A stretch of DNA of 26,368 nucleotides from an uncultured Clostridia bacterium (GTDB lineage Bacteria > Bacillota > Clostridia > Peptostreptococcales > Anaerovoracaceae), in contig CALHKP010000066.1 in NCBI GenBank assembly GCA_938034165.1, forward strand, positions 1 to 26,368. The letters are read 5' to 3'. Under the pieces are notes generated by a model. It made no database searches. It was not told where the DNA came from and saw only the letters and a program-made list of their open reading frames with translations. Shown one piece after another: positions 20,284 through 26,368 of the stretch (positions are counted from its first letter, which is position 1; each line of letters opens with the position of its first letter). Both the position numbers and the translations under genes were made by a program.

Positions 20284-23200
20284 ATGGCAAAGAGAACAGA
20301 TCTAAAGAAAATACTGGTAATCGGCTCCGGTCCTATTGTAATCGGCCAGGCAGCTGAATTCGACTATGCAGGAACTCAGGCCTGCCTCGCTTTGAAGGAA
20401 GAAGGCTACGAAGTAGTACTCTGCAACTCAAACCCTGCAACAATTATGACTGACACTGCAATCGCAGACAAAATATATATGGAACCTCTGACTCTGGAAT
20501 ATGTTGCCAAGATTCTTCGTCACGAAAGACCTGATGCAATCGTTCCGGGAATCGGCGGACAGACAGGACTTAACCTGGCAATGCAGCTAGAGAAAAAGGG
20601 CGTGCTTCGCGAATGTCAGGTTGAACTTCTGGGAACAAGTAGCGAAAGTATCGAAAGAGCCGAAGACAGACTTATGTTCAGAGAACTTTGTGAAGAACTG
20701 GGCGAACCTGTTCTGCCTTCAATCATCGCACATACAGAAGAAGAAGGACTTGCAGCAGCAGCAGAAATCGGATATCCTGTCGTACTCAGACCTGCCTTCA
20801 CACTTGGAGGAACAGGCGGCGGATTTGCTGACAACGAAGAAGAATGTCGTGAACTCCTAAAAAACGGCCTCAAGCTTTCACCTGTAAGCGAAGTTCTTGT
20901 AGAAAAGAGCATAAAAGGCTACAAAGAAATTGAATACGAAGTAATGCGTGACGCAAACGATACAGCTATCGCAATCTGTAACATGGAAAACGTCGATCCT
21001 GTAGGGATCCACACAGGTGACTCAATCGTAGTGTGCCCAACTCAGACACTGACAAACAAAGAATGCGAAATGCTCAGAGACAGCGCCCTCAAAATCATCC
21101 GCGCACTGAAGGTCGAAGGCGGCTGCAATGTTCAGTTTGCACTTGATCCTCACTCATTCAAATACTACCTCATCGAAGTTAACCCTAGAGTTTCAAGATC
21201 ATCAGCCCTTGCTTCAAAAGCCAGCGGATACCCAATCGCAAGAGTTACAGCAAAAATTGCAATAGGCATGACTCTTGACGAAATCGCACTTGCAAACACA
21301 CCTGCAGCATGTGAACCGGCACTGGACTACGTAGTAACCAAGATGCCTCGTTTCCCATTTGACAAATTTGCTGCGGCAAACAATACACTTTCAACTCAGA
21401 TGAAAGCAACAGGCGAAGTAATGAGCCTTGGCAGAACTCTCGAAGAGAGCATTCTAAAAGCGGTTCGTTCACTGGAAATCGGCGTATGCCACCTGTTCAT
21501 GGACAAATTCGTAGGTATGTCAGAAGACGAACTGATTGACTACATCAAGCTTTCAACAGACGACAGATTCTTTGCTGTTACAGAACTCATCAGAAAAGGC
21601 ACTGACCTAGGAATGATTTGTGACGCAACAAAGATTGACATGCTCTTCCTGGAAAAAGTTCACAACATCGTAGAACAGGAAAACGCACTACTAAGTAACA
21701 TAAAAGACTTTGACACTCTTGCAGATGCCAAGAAGATGGGATTCTCAGACGAGTTCATCGCTCAGCTGTGGAACGTTCCTGAAATCGAAGTATATCAGAT
21801 GCGTGTAGACCACAATCTGTACCCTGTATATAAGATGATTGACACATGCGCTTCAGAATTCGCAAGCTATGTACCATACTTCTACTCAACATACGAAGAA
21901 GAAAACGAATCAGTGGTTTCAGACAAGGACAAAATCATCGTTCTGGGTTCCGGTCCTATCAGAATCGGCCAGGGTGTAGAATTTGACTATTCAACAGTTC
22001 ATGCAGTAAAAACAATCAAAGAATACGGCTACGAAGCTATCATCATAAACAACAACCCTGAGACAGTTTCCACAGACTACACTACATCCGACAAACTGTA
22101 CTTTGAACCTCTGACAGTAGAAGATGTAATGAACATCATCACACTGGAAAAACCTCTGGGAGTTATCGCATCACTGGGCGGCCAGACAGCAATCAACCTT
22201 GCTCAGCCTCTCCGCGACAGAGGAGTAAAAATCATCGGAACTGACTGCGACGCTATCGAAAGAGCAGAAAACAGAGATGCATTCGAAAAAGTTCTAGTAG
22301 AACTCAACATTCCACAGCCTGAAGGTAAGGCAGTAACTAAGATTGAAGACGGCGTAAAAGCTGCAGAAAAAATCGGTTACCCTGTACTTGTAAGACCTTC
22401 ATTCGTACTAGGCGGACGTGCAATGCAGATTGTTGCAGATGAAGAAGGACTTCGCCACTACCTCAAGACAGCAGTAGAAATCGACGAAGACAAACCTGTA
22501 CTTGTAGACAAATACATCCAGGGTAAAGAAGTAGAAATCGATGCAGTTTGCGACGGCACTGACGTATTTGTTCCGGGAATCATGGAACTGGTTGAACGTA
22601 CAGGAATCCACAGTGGAGACTCAATCAGCGTATATCCTACATTCAGCATTTCACAGAAGGTTAAGGAAACAATCCTGGAATACACCAAGAAACTAGGTCT
22701 TGGAATCGGCATCGTTGGACTTTACAACATCCAGTTCATCGTAGATGAAAACGAAAACGTATATATAATCGAAGTAAATCCTCGTTCTTCAAGAACAGTT
22801 CCCTTCCTGTCAAAAGCAACAGGCTACAGCCTTGCAGACATCGGAACACTGGCAATCCTTGGAAAGTCACTGAAAGAACAGGGAATTACAGAAATCTATC
22901 CTGAAGAAAAGAAACGTTGGTACGTAAAAGCCCCTGCATTCTCATTCTCAAAACTTCGCGGACTTGATGCTTACCTCAGCCCTGAAATGAAGTCAACAGG
23001 AGAAGCAATTGGATACGATTACAGCCTGACACGTGCACTTTACAAGGCTCTTCAGGCATCAGGAATGAACGTAATGAACTACGGAACTGTATTCTGCACA
23101 ATTGCAGATCAGGACAAAGAAGAAGCACTTCCACTGATTCGTCGTTTCTACAACATGGGCTTCAACATCCAGGCAACATGCGGAACAGCAAAATTCCTCA

Positions 23201-23463
23201 AGGACCATGGAATCAGAACTCGTGCAGTACAGAAAATCAGCGAAGGAAGCGAAGAAATCCTTGATTCAATCCGTCAGGGATATGTAACATACATCATCAA
23301 CACTCGTGACATGAGCTCATCCGGCGGAATTTCAGACGGATACGAAATCAGACAGTGTGCAGTAGAAAACAACGTTACAATGTTCACATCCCTCGATACA
23401 GTTAAAGTTCTAATCGATGTATTAGAAGAAACAACTCTTGGAATTTCAACGATCAACGAATAA
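20284..23463 (+). CDS. carB: Carbamoyl-phosphate synthase large subunit
   Basis: A full-length 1059-residue enzyme. It makes carbamoyl phosphate from bicarbonate, ammonia and two ATP for pyrimidine and arginine synthesis. The two homologous ATP-grasp halves are both intact: carboxyphosphate half (about 1-400) with GSGPIVIGQAAEFDYAG and E298/N300/R302 in EVNPRVSRSS; oligomerisation region (about 400-550); carbamoyl-phosphate half (about 550-930) with GSGPIRIGQGVEFDYS and E830/N832/R834 in EVNPRSSRT; MGS-like regulatory domain (about 930-1059). The ATG follows the carA stop with no gap, with AAGGAGGG inside the end of carA. With CarA unable to hydrolyse glutamine, this subunit would draw on free ammonia, which E. 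coli CarB can also use. Confidence 0.97.
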   Translation: MAKRTDLKKILVIGSGPIVIGQAAEFDYAGTQACLALKEEGYEVVLCNSNPATIMTDTAIADKIYMEPLTLEYVAKILRHERPDAIVPGIGGQTGLNLAMQLEKKGVLRECQVELLGTSSESIERAEDRLMFRELCEELGEPVLPSIIAHTEEEGLAAAAEIGYPVVLRPAFTLGGTGGGFADNEEECRELLKNGLKLSPVSEVLVEKSIKGYKEIEYEVMRDANDTAIAICNMENVDPVGIHTGDSIVVCPTQTLTNKECEMLRDSALKIIRALKVEGGCNVQFALDPHSFKYYLIEVNPRVSRSSALASKASGYPIARVTAKIAIGMTLDEIALANTPAACEPALDYVVTKMPRFPFDKFAAANNTLSTQMKATGEVMSLGRTLEESILKAVRSLEIGVCHLFMDKFVGMSEDELIDYIKLSTDDRFFAVTELIRKGTDLGMICDATKIDMLFLEKVHNIVEQENALLSNIKDFDTLADAKKMGFSDEFIAQLWNVPEIEVYQMRVDHNLYPVYKMIDTCASEFASYVPYFYSTYEEENESVVSDKDKIIVLGSGPIRIGQGVEFDYSTVHAVKTIKEYGYEAIIINNNPETVSTDYTTSDKLYFEPLTVEDVMNIITLEKPLGVIASLGGQTAINLAQPLRDRGVKIIGTDCDAIERAENRDAFEKVLVELNIPQPEGKAVTKIEDGVKAAEKIGYPVLVRPSFVLGGRAMQIVADEEGLRHYLKTAVEIDEDKPVLVDKYIQGKEVEIDAVCDGTDVFVPGIMELVERTGIHSGDSISVYPTFSISQKVKETILEYTKKLGLGIGIVGLYNIQFIVDENENVYIIEVNPRSSRTVPFLSKATGYSLADIGTLAILGKSLKEQGITEIYPEEKKRWYVKAPAFSFSKLRGLDAYLSPEMKSTGEAIGYDYSLTRALYKALQASGMNVMNYGTVFCTIADQDKEEALPLIRRFYNMGFNIQATCGTAKFLKDHGIRTRAVQKISEGSEEILDSIRQGYVTYIINTRDMSSSGGISDGYEIRQCAVENNVTMFTSLDTVKVLIDVLEETTLGISTINE

Positions 23464-23473
23464 GAACTAAATT

Positions 23474-23522
23474 ATCCGCCGGTTCGGGTCACAAGCATCC
23501 AGCCGGCGGATTGCTGTTTTTC
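23474..23522 (+). terminator. Intrinsic terminator of carAB
   Basis: A perfect 9-base GC-rich stem, ATCCGCCGG (23474-23482) with CCGGCGGAT (23503-23511) and a 20-base loop, followed by TGCTGTTTTT. It begins ten bases after the carB stop. Confidence 0.8.
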
Positions 23523-23550
23523 GGAGGTGTTCTAAGTGAGATAATTCCGG

Positions 23551-23565
23551 GCGGTTAGCCGGCGG
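23551..23565. repeat. GCGGTTAGC-type intergenic repeat, copy near carB
   Basis: GCGGTTAGCCGGCGG lies about 20 bases after TTCTAAGT (23530-23537). The same order of elements (TTCT..AAGTT, then GCGGTTAGC) occurs after proC near 26215-26290. This suggests a dispersed intergenic element. Confidence 0.4.
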
Positions 23566-23583
23566 GATGATTCCATAGCAATC

Positions 23584-23629
23584 AAAAAGAGACGAGATCA
23601 ATCACAATCGTAATGACTCGTCTCTTTTT
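23584..23629. terminator. Bidirectional terminator between carB and asnS
   Basis: AAAAAGAGACGAG (23584-23596) pairs perfectly over 13 bases with CTCGTCTCTTTTT (23617-23629), 20-base loop. T-runs occur on both strands. It ends about ten bases from the asnS stop and mainly serves asnS. Confidence 0.9.
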
Positions 23630-23639
23630 ATATACGTTT

Positions 23640-25043
23640 TTAGAATTCTGCAGTCTTTGGTGTTCTTGGGAATGGCAGCACGTCTCTGATATTGCTCATT
23701 CCTGTTAAGTACATAATCATTCTTTCGAATCCCAGACCATAGCCTGCGTGTTTTACGCCGCCGTATCTTCTGAGGTCAAGGTACCATGAGTAATCTGCTT
23801 CCTCAAGACCCATCTCAGCCATTCTTGCAGTAAGAACATCAAGACGTTCTTCTCTCTGGCTTCCTCCGATGATTTCTCCAACGCCCGGAACAAGAAGGTC
23901 GCAAGCTGCAACAGTCTTTCCGTCGTCATTCATTCTCATATAGAATGCCTTGATATCCTTTGGATAATCAGTTACGAAGACAGGCTTCTTGAAGATTTCT
24001 TCTGTCAGATATCTTTCGTGTTCAGTCTGAAGGTCAATGCCCCATTCTACAGGATACTGGAATTCCTTGCCTGACTTCTTAAGAAGTTCAACAGCTTCTG
24101 TATAAGTAACTCTTCCGAAGTCTGAGTTTACGATGCTGTCAAGTCTTTCCAGCAGACCTTTATCGATGAATTTGTTGAAGAATTCCATTTCTTCAGGTGC
24201 ATTTTCGCATACATATCTGATGATGTATTTTACCATTGCTTCCGCAAGTTCCATGTTGTCATTTAGGTCAGCGAATGCGATTTCCGGTTCAATCATCCAG
24301 AATTCTGAAGCATGTCTTGCAGTGTTTGAGTTTTCGGCTCTAAAAGTAGGTCCGAATGTATATACGTTTCTGAATGCAAGAGCAAAAGTTTCGGCCTCAA
24401 GCTGTCCGCTTACTGTAAGGCTTGTTTCCTTTGCGAAGAAGTCCTCTGAATAGTCAATTTTGCCGTCTTCTGTTCTTGGAAGGTTGTCCATATCAAGAGT
24501 TGTAACTCTGAACATTTCCCCTGCGCCTTCGCAGTCACTTCCTGTAATGATTGGTGTATGTACATAAACAAAGTCGTTTTCCTGGAAAAACTTGTGGATT
24601 GCATAAGCAACCAGTGATCTTACTCTGAATACCGCTGAGAATGTATTACTTCTAGGTCTCAGGTGCGCGATTTCTCTCAGGAATTCCATTGAATGTCTCT
24701 TCTTCTGGAGTGGATAATCAGCATCCGCATTAGCTTCCATAACCACTTCTTCTGCCTTGATTTCGAATGGCTGTTTAGCATCAGGTGTCAGTACAAGAAC
24801 CCCTCTTACCATCAAAGCTGATGAAATCGGAGCCTTTGCAATCTCGTTAAAATTATTGATTTTATCTGTTTCGTAAACAACCTGTACAGATTTAAAAAAT
24901 GTACCATCGTTGAGTTCTATAAATCCAAATTTGTTTGAGCTTCTGTTAGTTCTCACCCAGCCTCTGACAACAATCTCCTTGTCAGCATATTCCGCTGTGT
25001 TTCTATGCAGCTCTCTAAGCTGTACGTCTTTCATTTCGTCCAT
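23640..25043 (-). CDS. asnS: Asparagine--tRNA ligase
   Basis: A class IIb aminoacyl-tRNA synthetase of 467 residues, the normal bacterial length. The N-terminal OB-fold anticodon-binding domain spans about 22-105 (VRGWVRTNRSS). The catalytic core has motif 2 FRAENSNT with HASEFWMIE (234-252) and motif 3 GLGFERM (436-442). It charges tRNA-Asn with asparagine. Absence of the longer AspRS insertion and the motif-2 sequence point to AsnRS. ATG 25043 follows AGGAAAGAG. The leader of about 65 bases contains a GC-rich inverted repeat CCGGC-tt-GCCGG (25062-25073) but no T-box, so no tRNA-sensing control is seen. It is divergent from proC. Confidence 0.97.
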   Translation of the reverse strand: MDEMKDVQLRELHRNTAEYADKEIVVRGWVRTNRSSNKFGFIELNDGTFFKSVQVVYETDKINNFNEIAKAPISSALMVRGVLVLTPDAKQPFEIKAEEVVMEANADADYPLQKKRHSMEFLREIAHLRPRSNTFSAVFRVRSLVAYAIHKFFQENDFVYVHTPIITGSDCEGAGEMFRVTTLDMDNLPRTEDGKIDYSEDFFAKETSLTVSGQLEAETFALAFRNVYTFGPTFRAENSNTARHASEFWMIEPEIAFADLNDNMELAEAMVKYIIRYVCENAPEEMEFFNKFIDKGLLERLDSIVNSDFGRVTYTEAVELLKKSGKEFQYPVEWGIDLQTEHERYLTEEIFKKPVFVTDYPKDIKAFYMRMNDDGKTVAACDLLVPGVGEIIGGSQREERLDVLTARMAEMGLEEADYSWYLDLRRYGGVKHAGYGLGFERMIMYLTGMSNIRDVLPFPRTPKTAEF

Positions 25044-25116
25044 CTCTTTCCTATATATTTATTTCCGGCTTGCCGGCGCCGCCAGTCAGCTTTGCCGAAA
25101 AAGTCCAGATACATAT

Positions 25117-25145
25117 ATAATATCAAAATCCACTCCCGTATTCAA
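25117..25145 (-). promoter_or_regulatory. Predicted promoter of asnS
   Basis: On the minus strand TTGAAT (25140-25145) and TATTAT (25117-25122) are 17 bases apart. The start of transcription falls near 25110. Confidence 0.65.
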
Positions 25146-25282
25146 GAGGACAATCACATCAAAGCCCCTAAAAATACCACAAAAATGCCGCTGAAAATAC
25201 CCGAACAAAACCCAGAGGGCGCTAAAATTCCCCAAAGTAGTTGCAAGTTACCTTGTCACTTTCTCAGATTCCTGCGCAGACC
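25146..25282. other. Spacer between divergent asnS and proC promoters
   Basis: Together with the two promoters this forms a 300-base gene-free region. It is A- and C-rich on the plus strand, and I find no terminator, operator-like palindrome or structured RNA in it. Confidence 0.5.
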
Positions 25283-25311
25283 TTGAATTAGCCGCCTTTG
25301 GTCTATATAAT
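25283..25311 (+). promoter_or_regulatory. Predicted promoter of proC
   Basis: TTGAAT (25283-25288) and a perfect TATAAT (25306-25311) with a 17-base spacer; transcription should start near 25318. The -35 hexamer is the same as that of the divergent asnS promoter. Confidence 0.75.
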
Positions 25312-25343
25312 AGATTACAGCAAGAATTATCGGAGGGAAAAAT

Positions 25344-26150
25344 ATGTTAAATTTAGATACAGTAAAAATAGGATTTATCGGTTATGGAAACATGGCCGGA
25401 GCAACCGGCCTGGGACTTGTGGCTTCCGGCGCAATCAGACCGAATCAGATATTTGCAAGTGCAAGAGACTTTGGTAAGCTCAGCAAAAAAGCAGAAGCCG
25501 AAGGCATTACGGCCTGCAAGACAAGCCTTGAAGTCTGCGAAAATTGTGATGTGGTTTTCATAGGTGTCAAGCCATACATGGTGAAGGAAGTTATGGAGCC
25601 GCTGAGAGATGCGCTCCGCGAAAAAGTTGTAATTTCTCTGGCAGCAGGAATCTTTCACGATACCTTGTCAGAAATTCTGCCTGAATCCCACTGCGTTGCA
25701 ACAGCACCAAACACACCGGTTTCAGTATGCGAAGGAATTTTTATCTGCGAAGAAGAAAATTCCCTGACAGAAGACGAAAGGCACTTCGTGGCAACACTTC
25801 TGGAAAACCTTGGACTCTTCCTGTGGCTCGAAAGAGAACATATGGGAATTGCAGGAACAGTTGCAGGATGCTCTCCTGCCTTTGTTGCAATGTTTATGGA
25901 AGCCCTCGGAGATGCAGGATGCAAGCACGGCCTTACACGACCTGTTGTCTACAGCCTGATTGCCCAGATGCTGGCAGGAACCGGCAAGATGGCACTGCTC
26001 CGCGGTAACCACCCGGGTCAGATGAAAGACGAAGTATGCTCCCCTTCCGGAACAACAATCGTCGGCGTTTCTACACTTGAGAAAAACGGCTTCAGATTCG
26101 CAGTAATCGATGCCATCGATGAAATCATGAAAAAAATGAACCAGGCATAA
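25344..26150 (+). CDS. proC: Pyrroline-5-carboxylate reductase
   Basis: This enzyme performs the last step of proline synthesis, NAD(P)H-dependent reduction of pyrroline-5-carboxylate. Its 268 residues match the family. The Rossmann motif GFIGYGNMAGA is at 10-20, followed by APNTPVSV (121-128) and the substrate-side motifs CSPAF (176-180), GLTRP (196-200) and HPGQMKDEVCSPSGTTI (223-239). The start follows GGAGGG. It has its own promoter and is the only gene of its transcript within view. There are no other proline genes nearby. Confidence 0.96.
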   Translation: MLNLDTVKIGFIGYGNMAGATGLGLVASGAIRPNQIFASARDFGKLSKKAEAEGITACKTSLEVCENCDVVFIGVKPYMVKEVMEPLRDALREKVVISLAAGIFHDTLSEILPESHCVATAPNTPVSVCEGIFICEEENSLTEDERHFVATLLENLGLFLWLEREHMGIAGTVAGCSPAFVAMFMEALGDAGCKHGLTRPVVYSLIAQMLAGTGKMALLRGNHPGQMKDEVCSPSGTTIVGVSTLEKNGFRFAVIDAIDEIMKKMNQA

Positions 26151-26368
26151 ACAAACCTGCAAGGGCACCGAAACAGGCACAAGTTCTGTTCAAGCGACAC
26201 TGAACAAAATTAAGGGTTCTCTAAGTTAAGTTATGCTCAAGCGGTTAGCGCCGTCTAAGTGCCGATCTCGGGGCGGTTAGCGCCGTCTAACTCAGCGCTA
26301 TCCGTAAAAATGCCAATTTGCGCTTACATTTTTCGCTTGTTACTAAGCGCGAATTTACAAAATCAAAA
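26151..26368. other. Gene-free right end with structured repeats
   Basis: No coding region is seen after proC. The stretch carries TGTTC/GAACA (about 26187-26206), the 18-base repeat pair (26241-26290), AAAAATG/CATTTTT (26306-26312 and 26327-26333) and GCGCTT/AAGCGC (26320-26325 and 26345-26350). No clear proC terminator with a GC-rich stem and T-run is seen before the window ends. Confidence 0.5.
26241..26290. repeat. Two copies of an 18-base direct repeat
   Basis: GCGGTTAGCGCCGTCTAA occurs at 26241-26258 and 26273-26290, period 32, with 14 bases between. The second copy also forms a hairpin GGCG-gttag-CGCC (26272-26284). A related GCGGTTAGC lies downstream of carB (23551). Confidence 0.8.

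Noticed and set aside
25044..25130. T-box control of asnS
   Set aside because: The leader is only about 65 bases long and lacks the T-box sequence and terminator.

Overview
This window reads as a chromosomal segment of a Gram-positive anaerobe, most likely a member of class Clostridia (Bacillota). The reasons are strong GGAGG-type ribosome binding sites, frequent TTG starts, sigma-A promoters (TTGACA/TATAAT with 17-base spacers), hairpin-plus-U-tract terminators at most gene borders, and families typical of that group: the NiaR repressor with nadABC, DUF368/PopT, a TSCPD four-Cys protein and clostridial-style histidine kinases. I cannot name genus or species. There is no phage, insertion sequence, rRNA or CRISPR array. 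Only the ATPase and small membrane protein stretch at 9.1-10.9 kb looks accessory.

Layout. 0.2-2.4 kb: an OmpR-type response regulator and its kinase on the plus strand. 2.5-3.5 kb: a PopT-like polyprenyl-phosphate transporter on the minus strand. 3.5-7.2 kb: the minus-strand operon nadA-nadB-nadC-niaR (quinolinate and NAD synthesis plus its own repressor), with a palindrome over the -35 box that fits a NiaR operator. 7.2-9.15 kb: a TetR-family regulator and two unrecognised integral membrane proteins; the same TGAAC-N3-GTTCA operator lies before the regulator and before the membrane-protein pair, so this looks like a self-contained regulated unit. 9.2-10.9 kb: a DUF4143 ATPase and a small two-helix membrane protein preceded by a coupled 20-codon ORF, all minus strand. 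11.0-11.4 kb: tRNA-Lys(CTT) followed by tandem terminators and preceded by a highly structured intergenic region. 11.4-12.1 kb: an uncharacterised beta/alpha-barrel protein. 12.3-13.7 kb: a TSCPD protein translationally coupled to a manganese-type cation diffusion facilitator. 14.0-18.8 kb: a minus-strand run yfcE, HAD phosphatase, MFS transporter, response regulator, histidine kinase. 18.9-23.5 kb: carAB behind a 250-base leader. 23.6-25.0 kb: asnS (minus). 25.3-26.15 kb: proC (plus), followed by a repeat-bearing tail.

The most notable region is carAB. CarA has lost its glutaminase nucleophile: the usual C-L-G-H-Q motif is D-L-G-N-L. CarB looks complete, so the enzyme is predicted to use free ammonia, as vertebrate carbamoyl-phosphate synthetase I does. 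The operon starts at a perfect consensus promoter and is preceded by an attenuator in which one 8-base segment can pair either with an upstream or with a downstream copy of the same sequence, then by a second terminator. I could not match this leader to a known riboswitch, PyrR site or T-box. Also unusual: a HAD phosphatase whose catalytic aspartate is reachable only from a non-AUG start (ATT or ATA), and a second histidine kinase with a degenerate ATP-binding lid.
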